DNA from: Pseudomonas helleri
GTDB lineage: Bacteria; Pseudomonadota; Gammaproteobacteria; Pseudomonadales; Pseudomonadaceae
Assembly (NCBI RefSeq): GCF_001043025.1
Contig: NZ_JYLD01000002.1
Span: forward strand, 186,001 to 250,000
Direction: 5' to 3'
DNA: 64,000 nt
The position numbers and the translations under genes are program-made. The notes under the pieces were generated by a model. The model had not been told where the DNA came from and searched no databases. It saw only the letters and a program-made list of their open reading frames with translations. Positions 25,484 to 34,803 of the stretch are shown here, one piece after another; the first letter of the stretch is position 1, and every line of letters begins with the position of its first letter.

Positions 25484-26694
25484 CAGCCAGTCACCCTTTC
25501 CGGAACCGGTTTGGTCTTCTCAAGCCGGGTGTAGAACGGCATCAAAATGAAGTAGGCGAAGTACAGGAACGTACACACCTGCGACAACAACGTGCGCTCC
25601 GGGGTCGGCGACAACACACCCAACACGCCCAGAATCACGAACGAGATGCAGAACACCCACAGCCAGATCTTGCTCATCCAGCCTTTGTAGCGCATGGATT
25701 TAACAGGGCTGCGGTCCAGCCAGGGCAACACAAACAGCACCGCAATCGCAGCGCCCATGGCGATCACGCCCATGAGCTTGTCCGGGATTGCCCGCAAGAT
25801 CGCGTAGAACGGCGTGAAGTACCACACAGGGGCAATATGCTCCGGTGTCTTGAAGGCGTTAGCTTGCTCAAAGTTCGGTTTTTCGAGGAAGTAGCCGCCC
25901 ATTTCAGGGAAGAAGAACACTATCGAACAGAAGATAAACAAGAACACCACAACGCCTACAATGTCTTTCACGGTGTAGTACGGATGGAATGGTATGCCGT
26001 CCAGCGGGATGCCGTTCTCGTCCTTGTACTTCTTGATATCAATGCCGTCAGGGTTGTTCGAACCCACTTCATGCAGCGCCAGAATGTGCAGCACCACCAG
26101 CCCCAAAATCACGATGGGCAGCGCGACAACGTGCAGCGCGAAGAAGCGGTTCAGGGTAATGCCGGAGATCAGGTAGTCACCGCGGATCCATTGCGTCAGG
26201 TCATTACCGATCACCGGGATCGCCCCAAACAGCGAGATGATCACCTGGGCGCCCCAGTAGGACATTTGCCCCCATGGCAGCAAATAGCCCATGAACGCTT
26301 CTGCCATCAGGGCCAGATAAATCATCATGCCGAACAGCCAGACCAGTTCGCGCGGCTTCTGATAAGAGCCGTAGAGCAAGCCACGGAACATGTGCAGATA
26401 CACCACAATAAAGAACGCCGACGCACCGGTGGAGTGCAACAGGCGCAGAATCGAGCCGTATTCGACGTCACGCATGATGTATTCGACTGAGGCAAACGCG
26501 TCCTCTGCCGTTGGCGTGTAACTCATGGTCAGCCACACGCCCGTGACGATCTGGTTGACCAGCACCAGCAAGGCGAGGGAGCCAAAGAAGTAGAGGAAGT
26601 TGAAGTTCTTCGGTGCGTAGTACTTGCTGAGGTGGTCTTCCCACATTTTGGTGGCCGGGAAGCGAGCATCAATCCAATCCATGAACTTGCTCAT
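25483..26694 (-). CDS. petB: Cytochrome b of the bc1 complex
   Basis: Cytochrome b carries the two b haems and both quinone sites of complex III in the inner membrane. The 403-residue protein has about eight membrane helices, paired haem histidines (for example in RLLHSTGASAFFIVVYLHMFRG and ALHVVALPIVILGLVVLHI), and the Qo-site motif PVW near residue 274 (in place of the more usual PEWY). One-base overlaps join it to petA (TAATG) and petC. Confidence 0.97.
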   Translation of the reverse strand: MSKFMDWIDARFPATKMWEDHLSKYYAPKNFNFLYFFGSLALLVLVNQIVTGVWLTMSYTPTAEDAFASVEYIMRDVEYGSILRLLHSTGASAFFIVVYLHMFRGLLYGSYQKPRELVWLFGMMIYLALMAEAFMGYLLPWGQMSYWGAQVIISLFGAIPVIGNDLTQWIRGDYLISGITLNRFFALHVVALPIVILGLVVLHILALHEVGSNNPDGIDIKKYKDENGIPLDGIPFHPYYTVKDIVGVVVFLFIFCSIVFFFPEMGGYFLEKPNFEQANAFKTPEHIAPVWYFTPFYAILRAIPDKLMGVIAMGAAIAVLFVLPWLDRSPVKSMRYKGWMSKIWLWVFCISFVILGVLGVLSPTPERTLLSQVCTFLYFAYFILMPFYTRLEKTKPVPERVTG

Positions 26695-27287
26695 TACGCG
26701 GTCTCCCCATCAAGGCCAACGACAATAATGTTGTCCGACTCATAGTAATAAGGCGGCACAGGCAGGTTTAGCGGGGCAGGCTGAGCCTTGTAGACGCGAC
26801 CCGCCAGGTCATAGTGCGAACCGTGACACGGGCAGAAATACCCTCCCACCCAATCCTTGCCAAGGTCGGCAGGGGCCACTTCAGGACGGAAAGTAGGCGA
26901 GCAACCCAAGTGGGTGCAGATGCCGATCAGCAGCAGAATTTCGGGCTTGATCGAGCGTAATTCGGGGTTTACGTAGGTCGGTTGATCTGACTGTTTGGAG
27001 TCTGGATCCGCAAGCCGATCATCGATTTTCTTCAGATTGGCCAGGATTTCTTCTGTTCGGCGGACGATGAACACTGGCTGACCACGCCATTCTGCAACCA
27101 TTTGCTGGCCCGGTTCGACCTTGGCGATATTGACCTTTACCGGCGCACCAGCGGCCTTGGCCTTGGCACTGGGGAACCACGACCCCACGAACGGGACCGC
27201 CGCCCCCACCGCTCCTGCAGCACCCACCACGGATGTGGCTGCCACGAGGAAGCGACGCCGACCGACATTAACGTCGACTTTGCTCAT
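26694..27287 (-). CDS. petA: Ubiquinol-cytochrome c reductase iron-sulfur subunit (Rieske)
   Basis: The Rieske 2Fe-2S protein takes electrons from ubiquinol at the Qo site. From the ATG at 27287 it has 197 residues. A twin-arginine-type signal anchor (VGRRRFLVAATS) is followed by a glycine/alanine-rich hinge and then the cluster motifs CTHLGC and CPCHGSHYD, with the Cys and His ligands all present. A GGAGAGGA ribosome binding site supports 27287 over an ATG 15 bases upstream. It is the first gene of petABC. Confidence 0.97.
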   Translation of the reverse strand: MSKVDVNVGRRRFLVAATSVVGAAGAVGAAVPFVGSWFPSAKAKAAGAPVKVNIAKVEPGQQMVAEWRGQPVFIVRRTEEILANLKKIDDRLADPDSKQSDQPTYVNPELRSIKPEILLLIGICTHLGCSPTFRPEVAPADLGKDWVGGYFCPCHGSHYDLAGRVYKAQPAPLNLPVPPYYYESDNIIVVGLDGETA

Positions 27288-27488
27288 TCCGTCCTCTCCC
27301 ATCAGCTTTGCGGCCTGTTAAATCAGGCATCTAGTAAGTAGCAAACTAATCTTTATAAAAATTTTGCCGAATGGTAATGAAAAGACCCCACTAAAACAAG
27401 GTAATTACCGGGAGCGACAGGCTGCAGCCCTTGCAGCGCAGGCAGTTGGCGGATGTGGCACGTTGTCACAGCAACTTTTTGGCGCCCA

Positions 27489-27527
27489 TAAAAAAAGCCC
27501 AGCTCCGTGAGGAGGCTGGGCTTTTTT
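27489..27527. terminator. Terminator after rpsI
   Basis: The perfect stem AAGCCCAGC/GCTGGGCTT (27495-27503 with 27515-27523) is flanked by runs of A and T on either side. It ends rplM-rpsI transcription on the minus strand, 16 bases after the rpsI stop, and isolates petABC downstream. Confidence 0.93.
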
Positions 27528-27542
27528 GAACGAAGCTGCGAA

Positions 27543-27935
27543 TTAACGCTTCGAGTACTGCGGACGCTTACGCGCTTTACGCAGACCGACTTTCTTACGT
27601 TCAACTTCACGAGCATCGCGAGTTACGTAGCCTGCTTTACGCAGAGCGCTACGCAGAGTCTCGTCGTAGTCCATCAGAGCGCGAGTGATACCGTGGCGGA
27701 TTGCGCCAGCTTGACCACTTACACCGCCACCGAGAACGGTAACGTAGATGTCGAATTTCTCAACAGTCTCGGTCAGTTCCAGCGGCTGACGAACTACCAT
27801 GCGGGCAGTTTCGCGGCCGAAGAAGTTTTCCAGGGAGCGGTTGTTGATGGAGATGTTGCCAGTACCCGGACGCAGGAAAACGCGTGCGGTTGCAGTCTTA
27901 CGACGGCCAGTGCCGTAGTTTTGAGTCGCCGACAT
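27543..27935 (-). CDS. rpsI: 30S ribosomal protein S9
   Basis: S9 is a small-subunit protein whose C-terminal tail reaches the P-site tRNA. The 130-residue product has the family start ([19 protein letters not shown]), the [15 protein letters not shown] motif and the basic tail ending [11 protein letters not shown]. It is cotranscribed with rplM, 14 bases downstream of its stop. Confidence 0.99.
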   Translation of the reverse strand: MSATQNYGTGRRKTATARVFLRPGTGNISINNRSLENFFGRETARMVVRQPLELTETVEKFDIYVTVLGGGVSGQAGAIRHGITRALMDYDETLRSALRKAGYVTRDAREVERKKVGLRKARKRPQYSKR

Positions 27936-27949
27936 AATGAACTATTCCG

Positions 27950-28378
27950 TTAAAACTTCAGTTCTTGGGGCTGCTGAGCAGTATGAGGGTGAGCAGCGCC
28001 CGCATAGACTTTCAGCTTACGGTACATGTCGCGACCCAGTGGGTTTTTAGGCAGCATGCCTTTAACCGCGGTCTCGATCACGCGCTCAGGAGCTTTGGCG
28101 ATCAGCTTTTCGAAGTTGATCGACTTAATCCCGCCCGGGAAACCGGAGTGAGAGTAGTACATCTTGTCAGAGGTCTTAGCACCAGTAACACGAATCTGCT
28201 CGGCATTGATAACAACGATGTAGTCACCGGTGTCAACGTGCGGAGTGAATTCAGGCTTGTGCTTACCACGCAGACGGCTCGCGATCTCGGTGGCCAGACG
28301 ACCCAGGGTCTGACCAGCAGCGTCGACGACAAACCAGTCGCGCTTTACTGTTTCTGGTTTAGCAGTAAAAGTTTTCAT
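27950..28378 (-). CDS. rplM: 50S ribosomal protein L13
   Basis: L13 is an early-assembly protein of the large subunit. The 142-residue protein matches the family in length and in motifs ([19 protein letters not shown], and the [18 protein letters not shown] loop). It is the promoter-proximal gene of the rplM-rpsI operon, preceded by a near-consensus sigma70 promoter. In several bacteria L13 autoregulates this operon through the leader. I did not identify a specific leader structure here. Confidence 0.99.
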   Translation of the reverse strand: MKTFTAKPETVKRDWFVVDAAGQTLGRLATEIASRLRGKHKPEFTPHVDTGDYIVVINAEQIRVTGAKTSDKMYYSHSGFPGGIKSINFEKLIAKAPERVIETAVKGMLPKNPLGRDMYRKLKVYAGAAHPHTAQQPQELKF

Positions 28379-28419
28379 TCTTTATAGCCTCAGGGGCCGC
28401 CCTGTAAATTAGACGGCGG

Positions 28420-28448
28420 ATCTTACTGAATAGTGCGTACTTTGACAA
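28420..28448 (-). promoter_or_regulatory. Promoter of rplM-rpsI
   Basis: On the minus strand TTGTCA (28443-28448), a 17-bp spacer and TAAGAT (28420-28425) form a good sigma70 promoter about 35 bases before the expected leader, consistent with a highly expressed ribosomal protein operon. Confidence 0.75.
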
Positions 28449-28624
28449 GTCAAAGGCAGCCGGGTACAGACGCTATCGGGGGCTCGGGTCAGCGCGTCCG
28501 TTCAACGGCAAGATTCTTCGGCAGGCGGCGCATCACTTCCACTGCAGAAAGAGGTCGACGATTATCCAGATTGCGCAAAAAATTACAACCTGCTTTTATG
28601 ATTCTTTCCCCGAAGGAGTGACCG

Positions 28625-29665
28625 ATGGACTACCGCCAGCTAGGCCGCAGCAACCTCAACGTGAGTGCCATTGCCCTCGGCACCATGACCTGGGGTGAGC
28701 AAAACACCCAAGATGAAGCCTTTGAGCAAATCGAGTACGCGAAAAACGCCGGCATCAACTTCCTCGACACCGCCGAGATGTACCCGGTCCCGCCCAAAGC
28801 CGAGACCTACGCCACCACCGAGCGCTACATCGGCAACTGGTTCAAGGCTCGTGGCGACCGTGCCGACTGGGTACTGGCCAGCAAAATTGCCGGGCCGGGC
28901 AACACCATCGACTACATCCGTGACGGCAACCTGAAACACAACCGCGCCCACATCGTGCAAGCGCTGGACGCCAGCCTCAAGCGCCTGCAAACCGACTGGA
29001 TCGACCTGTACCAGTTGCACTGGCCAGAGCGCAGCACCAACTTCTTCGGCCAACTGGGCTACACGCACAAGGCCGACGAAGACTTCACCCCGCTAGAAGA
29101 CACCCTCGAAGCCCTCGACGAACAAGTCAAAGCCGGCAAAATCCGTCATATCGGCCTGTCCAACGAAACCCCATGGGCGACCATGAAGTTTCTGCAATTG
29201 GCCGAGAGCCGTGGCTGGCCACGCGCGGTGTCGATCCAGAATCCCTACAACCTGCTCAACCGCAGCTTTGAAGTGGGCCTCGCGGAAATCGCCATCCGCG
29301 AACAGTGCGGGCTGCTCGCCTACTCGCCGCTGGCGTTTGGCATGCTGACCGGCAAGTACAACGGCGGCGCCCGCCCGGCAAAAGGCCGCCTGAGCCTTTA
29401 CAGCCGCTTCTCGCGCTATTCCAACCCGCAATCGGTTGCCGCCAGCGAGCGCTACGTCGCACTGGCTCGCGAACACGGGCTGGATCCGGCACAAATGGCC
29501 TTGGCGTACGTCACCCAACAACCGTTCGTGACCAGCAACATCATTGGCGCCACCACCATGGAGCAACTGAAAAGCAACATTGCCAGCGCCGATCTGAAGC
29601 TCTCGGATGAAGTGCTCGCAGGCATTGAGGCCATTCACAAAGAGCAGCCAAACCCGGCGCCTTGA
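28625..29665 (+). CDS. tas: NADP(H)-dependent aldo-keto reductase, Tas type
   Basis: This 346-residue TIM-barrel reductase belongs to the aldo/keto reductase family. The catalytic tetrad can be read as Asp and Tyr in FLDTAEMYPVP, Lys in VLASKIAGPG and His in DLYQLHWPER. The insertion after the His (STNFFGQLGYTHKADED) is typical of Tas. The C-terminal cofactor region has GATTMEQLKSNI. It stands alone, divergent from rplM, with GGAG just before the ATG. The physiological substrate is not known from sequence. Confidence 0.92.
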   Translation: MDYRQLGRSNLNVSAIALGTMTWGEQNTQDEAFEQIEYAKNAGINFLDTAEMYPVPPKAETYATTERYIGNWFKARGDRADWVLASKIAGPGNTIDYIRDGNLKHNRAHIVQALDASLKRLQTDWIDLYQLHWPERSTNFFGQLGYTHKADEDFTPLEDTLEALDEQVKAGKIRHIGLSNETPWATMKFLQLAESRGWPRAVSIQNPYNLLNRSFEVGLAEIAIREQCGLLAYSPLAFGMLTGKYNGGARPAKGRLSLYSRFSRYSNPQSVAASERYVALAREHGLDPAQMALAYVTQQPFVTSNIIGATTMEQLKSNIASADLKLSDEVLAGIEAIHKEQPNPAP

Positions 29666-29676
29666 CCCTACCCCCC

Positions 29677-29744
29677 TGTAGGAGCGAGCTTGTCTCGCGA
29701 TCTTTTAAATGATCAAAAGATCGCGAGACAAGCTCGCTCCTACA
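29677..29744. repeat. REP palindrome
   Basis: Mirror-image arms TGTAGGAGCGAGCTTGTC/TCGCGATC flank a short AT-rich centre. The same change (GTCTCG for GCCTCG) appears in both arms, so the palindrome is maintained by compensating substitutions. Confidence 0.9.
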
Positions 29745-29840
29745 CAGCGGTTTAACTCCCCCTCCCCTAGACACACAGGAAAAAACATAAGACGATCCAG
29801 CCGTAAGTTGACCAATTTCACCTATAAGAATAATCAAACC

Positions 29841-30836
29841 ATGTCTACTCAACTCTCCACGCCCTTGCGGCGCGTCAGCGTTTTGGCCACGGATCAGGTG
29901 TTCGCTTCTACCCTGATGCAAGCCAAGGATTTCTTTCACCTGGCCAGCCTGCGCCACGGCAAACAATTGGGCCAAGGCTTCAACGCCAGCTTCGAAACCC
30001 GTCTCGTCAGCCCAGACAGCCTGCCCGTAGGCAGTTTCAGCAATGTGTTGCTGCCCGTCGATGGCGGCCTGGATGACGCCGATATCATCATCCTCCCCGC
30101 CTTCTGGGGCGACTTTGACACCTTGTGCCAGCGCTACCCGCAGGTCATGCCATGGCTGCGCGAGCAACATGCACGCGGCGCCGTGTTGTGCGCAGCGGCC
30201 ACCGGCGTATTCTGGCTGGCAGAAGCCGGCTTGCTCGACGGTAAAGAAGCCACGACGTACTGGCGTTTTTTCAACACCTTTGCCGAACGCTTCCCACAGG
30301 TGCACCTCAATCAGGACAAGCACCTCACCGACGCCGACAACCTGTATTGCGCGGGCGGCCCTACTTCGGCCTGTGACCTGTACATCTATTTGATTGAGCG
30401 TTTCTGCGGCGCAAATATCGCCCAGGCCGTGGCCCGCGACATTCTGTATGAAGTGCAACGCAACTACTCACCGGGGCGCATTGGCTTCGGCGGGCAAAAG
30501 CTGCATCAAGACGTGATTATTTTGCAGATTCAGCACTGGCTCGAAGAGCACTTTGCCGACAAGTTTCGTTTCGAAGACGTTGCCCGTGAACACGGCATGA
30601 GCATCCGCAATTTCATGCGCCGCTTCCAGATCGCAACGGGGGACAAACCCCTGCATTACCTGCAGCGTTTGCGCATCGAAACCGCCAAGGGTTTGCTGTC
30701 TGCCACCCGCAAAAGCATCAAGACCATCAGCTACGACGTGGGCTACGACGACGCCAGCTTCTTTGCGAGGCTGTTTCGCCAGCACACTGAACTGTCGCCC
30801 AACCAATACCGGCAGCAGTTTCAGCAAGCGGCGTAA
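29841..30836 (+). CDS. GlxA-family AraC-type transcriptional regulator
   Basis: The 331-residue protein combines an N-terminal DJ-1/PfpI (GATase1-like) domain (about 10-190) with a C-terminal AraC/XylS DNA-binding domain (about 225-325). The DNA-binding part has two helix-turn-helix units (FEDVAREHGMSIRNFMRRF and KTISYDVGYDDASFFARLF). At the nucleophile elbow the usual Cys is Ala (CAAATGVFWLAEAG), so enzymatic activity is unlikely. The start ATG 29841 is chosen by homology; the frame remains open upstream into the REP. Relatives include regulators of carnitine, arginine and quaternary amine catabolism. The ligand and targets are unknown here. Confidence 0.88.
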   Translation: MSTQLSTPLRRVSVLATDQVFASTLMQAKDFFHLASLRHGKQLGQGFNASFETRLVSPDSLPVGSFSNVLLPVDGGLDDADIIILPAFWGDFDTLCQRYPQVMPWLREQHARGAVLCAAATGVFWLAEAGLLDGKEATTYWRFFNTFAERFPQVHLNQDKHLTDADNLYCAGGPTSACDLYIYLIERFCGANIAQAVARDILYEVQRNYSPGRIGFGGQKLHQDVIILQIQHWLEEHFADKFRFEDVAREHGMSIRNFMRRFQIATGDKPLHYLQRLRIETAKGLLSATRKSIKTISYDVGYDDASFFARLFRQHTELSPNQYRQQFQQAA

Positions 30837-30850
30837 TTTGGGCAGACAAT

Positions 30851-30920
30851 CTGTAGGAGCGAGCTTGCTCGCGATCTTTTGATTTTTTAAAAGACCAAAA
30901 GATCGCGAAACAGCGCTCGA
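30851..30920. repeat. REP palindrome with degenerate right arm
   Basis: The left arm TGTAGGAGCGAGCTTGCTCGC is intact. The right arm reads AAAAGATCGCGAAACAGCGC and has lost the terminal CTCCTACA match. It abuts the zapE stop codon. Confidence 0.8.
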
Positions 30921-32015
30921 CTAAGGCTTGTGGGCGCGTGTCAGGTATTCGTGGGACTGCATCTCAAGCAAGCGGCTCAAGGTACGCTGGAACTCGAAGC
31001 TCAAACGACCACCGGTGTAGAGATCTTTTAGCTCGACTTCAGCCGAGATGATCAGCTTGACGCCACGGTCGTAGAACTCGTCGACCATGTTGATAAAACG
31101 ACGCGCGATGTCGTCGGTTTTAACGTCCATTTGCTCAACACCGCTGAGGATCACGGCATTGAAGATCTTGCCCAGCTCAATGTAGTCGTTCTGGCTACGC
31201 GGGCCATCGCACAACTCGCGGAAATCAAACCAGGCCACATCATCACAGGTACGCAACGCACGAATGGTGCGGTTCTCGATGACCAGGTCATCATTCTCGA
31301 CCGCCCGAGTTGAGTTGTGCGTCAACGCTTTGAAGCTATCGCGCAGGCACGCTTCTGAGGCGTCATTGAGCGGGAAGTGATACAGCTCGGCTTGCTCAAG
31401 ATGGCGCAAGCGGTAATCGACACCGCTGTCGACGTTGACGATATCGGTGTTCTGTTTGATCAGCGCAATGGCCGGCAAGAAGCGGGCACGCTGCAGGCCG
31501 TCCTTGTACAGACCGTCCGGGACGATGTTGGAGGTCGCCACCAGGGTCACGCCGTTCTTGAACAGCTCTTCCATCAGGGTGCCGAGAATCATGGCGTCGG
31601 TAATGTCCGACACAAAGAACTCGTCGAAACAGATCACCCGCGCTTCATCGGCAAAGCGCTTGGCAATGATGGTCAGCGGGTTTTTCTCGCCATTGAGAGT
31701 GCGCATTTCTTCGTGCACACGCTTCATGAAGCGGTGAAAGTGCGTACGCACCTTCTGCTTGAACGGCAGGGCATCAAAGAACGTATCGACCAGGTAAGTC
31801 TTGCCCCGGCCCACACCGCCCCAAAAATACAGGCCTTTGACCGGCGTGATTTCTTTTTTGCCAAACAGCTTGCCCAGCAGGCCAGACTTGCTCTGCGAAG
31901 ACGCGACCAAGTCGTCATAGAGACGCTGCAGGTGACGCACAGCGTTTTCCTGCGCGGCATCGTGGAAGAAGTCCGGGCGTTTCAGATCAGCTTGATATCG
32001 TTCTAGAGGCGTCAT
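30921..32015 (-). CDS. zapE: Cell division ATPase ZapE
   Basis: ZapE (AFG1-like family, E. coli YhcM) is an ATPase reported to associate with and destabilise FtsZ filaments during constriction, especially under stress. The 364-residue protein has Walker A (YFWGGVGRGKTYL, near residue 70) and Walker B (VICFDEFFVSD, near 145), and an arginine-rich AAA-like C-terminal half (RRFINMVDEFYDRGVKLI). It starts at the ATG 32015, downstream of trpS and separated from it by a terminator. Confidence 0.95.
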   Translation of the reverse strand: MTPLERYQADLKRPDFFHDAAQENAVRHLQRLYDDLVASSQSKSGLLGKLFGKKEITPVKGLYFWGGVGRGKTYLVDTFFDALPFKQKVRTHFHRFMKRVHEEMRTLNGEKNPLTIIAKRFADEARVICFDEFFVSDITDAMILGTLMEELFKNGVTLVATSNIVPDGLYKDGLQRARFLPAIALIKQNTDIVNVDSGVDYRLRHLEQAELYHFPLNDASEACLRDSFKALTHNSTRAVENDDLVIENRTIRALRTCDDVAWFDFRELCDGPRSQNDYIELGKIFNAVILSGVEQMDVKTDDIARRFINMVDEFYDRGVKLIISAEVELKDLYTGGRLSFEFQRTLSRLLEMQSHEYLTRAHKP

Positions 32016-32034
32016 AATTCGCTAGCTGGGCAAC

Positions 32035-32066
32035 AAAAACGGGCCGACACTTTAGCGACGGCCCGG
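32035..32066 (-). terminator. Terminator after trpS
   Basis: On the minus strand CGGGCCG (32059-32065) pairs with CGGCCCG (32040-32046) and is followed by TTTTTGTTG. It lies between trpS and zapE, implying either partial readthrough or a separate zapE promoter. Confidence 0.8.
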
Positions 32067-32106
32067 GGGAATGGCAATCAAACCTGGGACGAAACGTCGC
32101 AGTTTG

Positions 32107-33462
32107 TCAGTCTTGCGCAGGCACCAAGGCCAAGCGCAACGCTTCGATTGCCGCATCACGTGCTGCGTCATCGGCAAATGCCGGGCTGTCAGCAACACTC
32201 GCACCGTCCAGCCAAACGCTGAAACTCAAACCGTCAGCGCGTACATCCAGCGCTTCACCCGATTGCAATTGCTTGGTCACCTGCCCCGCCGTTTTACCAT
32301 CGGCGAAGCTGCGCGACAGCAGCAATTGCTCGCCATCAGCGCTCAACAGACGGAAACGGAAGCTGCCGTCTTCATCGCGGAAGCTGACAAAGCGCGGGCC
32401 TTTGGCGGCCTTCTTTTTGCTTGCCGCCGTGGTTTGCGCAGCGTTCTCAAACGAACGCAGGCCCACGGCTTCGCGCAGCTCATCCAAAAACGGCGTCGCG
32501 ATGGCACGGGCTTTTTGCGCGCCGGTCTTAAGAATGTCTTCCATGTCTGCGGGGCGCGACATCAGGTCGTGATAACGCTCGCGTGCTTCGCCCAATTCAG
32601 CGTCCAGCAGCTTGAACAGACGGTCTTTCGCCTCACCCCAGCCCAAGCCCTGCAACAGCTCGCTACGGAACTCAGCCGACTGCTCAGGCGTCGAGAACGC
32701 CTGGTACAAGGTGAACAAGTGCGAGTTGTCCGGATCTTTGGCTTCGCCCGGCGCACGGGAGTCGGTCACGATCCGCGAGATCGCGCTTTTCATGTCTTTG
32801 GCGCTGGTGAACAACGGAATGGTGTTGTCGTAGCTTTTCGACATCTTGCGACCGTCAAGTCCAGGCAAGGTCGCCACGCTTTCTTCAATCAATGCCTCAG
32901 GCATGGCGAAGAACTCTTTGCCATTGCCGAACAAGTGGTTGAAGCGCTGACCGATATCACGGGCCATTTCAACGTGCTGGATCTGGTCACGACCCACCGG
33001 CACCTTGTGCGCGTTAAACATCAAGATGTCTGCGGCCATCAGAACCGGGTAGCTGTACAAGCCCATGGTGATGCCCGCATCCGGGTCTTCACCGTTTTCC
33101 AGGTTCTTGTCTACCGACGCCTTGTACGCATGCGCACGGTTGAGCAGGCCTTTGGCCGCCACGCAGGTCAGAAACCACGCCAGTTGCGGGATTTCCGGGA
33201 TATCAGACTGGCGATAGAACGTCACACGCTCAACATCCAGACCGCCCGCCAGCCAGGTGGCTGCGATTTCCTGACGCGAACGCTGAATGCGCTGCGGGTC
33301 ATCACATTTGATCAGGGCGTGATAGTCGGCCAAAAAGTAAAACGAGTCGGCGTTGCTGTCACGGCTGGCAAGGATTGCCGGGCGGATAGCACCGGCATAA
33401 TTGCCCAGGTGCGGCGTGCCGGTGGTAGTGATACCGGTGAGGATACGAGTACGAGTGGTCAT
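32107..33462 (-). CDS. trpS: Tryptophan--tRNA ligase
   Basis: TrpS charges tRNA-Trp. The 451-residue product has the HIGH-like motif TPHLGNYAG near residue 15 and the KMSKS loop ([10 protein letters not shown]). It is longer than the usual 330-residue enzyme because a C-terminal extension of about 100 residues follows an Ala/Lys-rich linker ([13 protein letters not shown]). That long form is normal in Pseudomonas and relatives. The ATG at 33462 fits the family start [10 protein letters not shown]; the frame is open further upstream without meaning. Confidence 0.96.
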   Translation of the reverse strand: MTTRTRILTGITTTGTPHLGNYAGAIRPAILASRDSNADSFYFLADYHALIKCDDPQRIQRSRQEIAATWLAGGLDVERVTFYRQSDIPEIPQLAWFLTCVAAKGLLNRAHAYKASVDKNLENGEDPDAGITMGLYSYPVLMAADILMFNAHKVPVGRDQIQHVEMARDIGQRFNHLFGNGKEFFAMPEALIEESVATLPGLDGRKMSKSYDNTIPLFTSAKDMKSAISRIVTDSRAPGEAKDPDNSHLFTLYQAFSTPEQSAEFRSELLQGLGWGEAKDRLFKLLDAELGEARERYHDLMSRPADMEDILKTGAQKARAIATPFLDELREAVGLRSFENAAQTTAASKKKAAKGPRFVSFRDEDGSFRFRLLSADGEQLLLSRSFADGKTAGQVTKQLQSGEALDVRADGLSFSVWLDGASVADSPAFADDAARDAAIEALRLALVPAQD

Positions 33463-33485
33463 GGGTAATCGCTTATCAGGCTGTA

Positions 33486-34121
33486 TCAATTCAAAAGGCG
33501 TGGCGCTACCAACTCTTTGAGTTCGGGCAGCTTGCCGTGAAAAAAGTGTCCGCATTCTGCCACTTTCAGCAGCTCATGGGGGCGTGAGAGGTCTTTTGAC
33601 CAGTCATAAACCAGTTGCGGATCAATCACTTCGTCGGTTTCAGGCTGGATAACCGTGATCGGGCAGGTCTGTGGCAGCGCATCTTCATCACGCAAACGCA
33701 TCACCGCAGGCGCGACCATAAACAGGCGTGCGAGCTTCACACCCTGCGCCTCCAGTCGTCCGCCCAGGCTGGCGGCGACAAAACCGCCGAATGAAAACCC
33801 CAGCAGGGTCAGCGGCAGATCCGGGTATTGAGCACGCAACCAACGGGCAGCCGCCAACGCATCGTCGACTTCGCCAGTGCCCATGTCGTGGCTGCCGCCA
33901 CTGGCCCCTGTGCCACGGTAATTAAATCGCAACGTAACAAGACCCGCATCGCGCGCAGTGCGCTGCAGGGTCGAGACCACTTTATTCATCATCGTCCCAC
34001 CCTGCACCGGGTTGGGATGGCACAGCAGCGCGAGGCCGCGCGGCTCAGCAGAATCGAGGTATAAAGCTTCCAATTGGCCAACCGGGCCATCAATCACTAC
34101 GGGGGTTTCGCGGGTAAGCAA
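33486..34121 (-). CDS. Alpha/beta hydrolase
   Basis: A cytoplasmic alpha/beta hydrolase of about 211 residues with the nucleophile elbow GFSFGG, an acid in the ETDEVID strand and the catalytic His in ECGHFFHG. It resembles the small dienelactone-hydrolase-like family, with [16 protein letters not shown] and [10 protein letters not shown] loops. Both candidate starts are TTG. The one at 34121 has GGAG seven bases upstream and gives [12 protein letters not shown]; one at 34142 is possible. It precedes trpS by 23 bp and is probably cotranscribed. The substrate is unknown. Confidence 0.85.
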   Translation of the reverse strand: MLTRETPVVIDGPVGQLEALYLDSAEPRGLALLCHPNPVQGGTMMNKVVSTLQRTARDAGLVTLRFNYRGTGASGGSHDMGTGEVDDALAAARWLRAQYPDLPLTLLGFSFGGFVAASLGGRLEAQGVKLARLFMVAPAVMRLRDEDALPQTCPITVIQPETDEVIDPQLVYDWSKDLSRPHELLKVAECGHFFHGKLPELKELVAPRLLN

Positions 34122-34260
34122 GAAGGAACTCCGTGACCTCAAAGTGGGTCGACACGTCTAGCTGATAGATTCTGTCTGGCATATTTGCGAGTGCATCGCG
34201 GTATACAGCGCAGGTCCGAGCCGTTAACGTAAAGCAAAGCCGTTTATAGAGGAAGGACTC

Positions 34261-34695
34261 GTGGAAAGCTCGCTCTTAATTTGGTTGTTGCCGACCCTGG
34301 CTCTGGTTGCCGGTGTCGTCATTGGTTTTCTGGTCGCTCGTCTGCTGCCGAACGCCGCGCCTAATCGCACGCAGCGTCAGCTGGACGATATCCAGGAACG
34401 TTTTGATAACTATCAGGGTGAGGTCGTTACCCACTTCAACACCACTGCCAATCTGGTGAAGAAACTCACCCAGAGCTACCAGGAAGTACAAGATCACCTC
34501 GCCGAGGGCGCCAACAGCTTGGCCCTGGACGAGCAAACACGCCAACGTCTGCTGGCTGCCCTGCACTCTGAAGCCCCACAACCGCACCGCGAGCGCCTCA
34601 CCCCGCCGCACAGTTCCGAGCCGCCGAAGGACTACGCGCCAAAAAGCCCGAACGCCCCCGGCATGCTCGATGAGCACTACGGTCTGAAGAAGTAA
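34261..34695 (+). CDS. zapG: ZapG/YhcB family inner-membrane protein
   Basis: This 144-residue DUF1043 protein has one N-terminal membrane segment (about 6-27), a coiled coil (about 35-75) and a disordered Pro-rich tail. E. coli YhcB (ZapG) interacts with divisome and elongasome proteins and coordinates envelope growth. The start is GTG at 34261 with GAGGAAGGA upstream. It is transcribed alone and ends in a terminator. Its nearness to zapE parallels the E. coli yhcB-yhcM (zapE) neighbourhood. Confidence 0.92.
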   Translation: MESSLLIWLLPTLALVAGVVIGFLVARLLPNAAPNRTQRQLDDIQERFDNYQGEVVTHFNTTANLVKKLTQSYQEVQDHLAEGANSLALDEQTRQRLLAALHSEAPQPHRERLTPPHSSEPPKDYAPKSPNAPGMLDEHYGLKK

Positions 34696-34717
34696 TTCAC
34701 CCGGCCAGACGCTCAAC

Positions 34718-34757
34718 AAAAAGCCCCGCGATCAGCAATGATCGCGGGGCTTTTTTA
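34718..34757 (+). terminator. Terminator after zapG
   Basis: A perfect 11-bp stem AGCCCCGCGAT/ATCGCGGGGCT (34722-34732 with 34741-34751) is followed by six T residues. Confidence 0.95.
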
Positions 34758-34803
34758 GTGGGCGCTGGAGTCACTACCCAGGGTTGTGACTCCACCTGCC
34801 ACG

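Noticed and set aside
29841..30836. Considered as an enzyme of the DJ-1/PfpI class
   Set aside because: The nucleophile Cys position is Ala and a full AraC DNA-binding domain follows, so it is a regulator.
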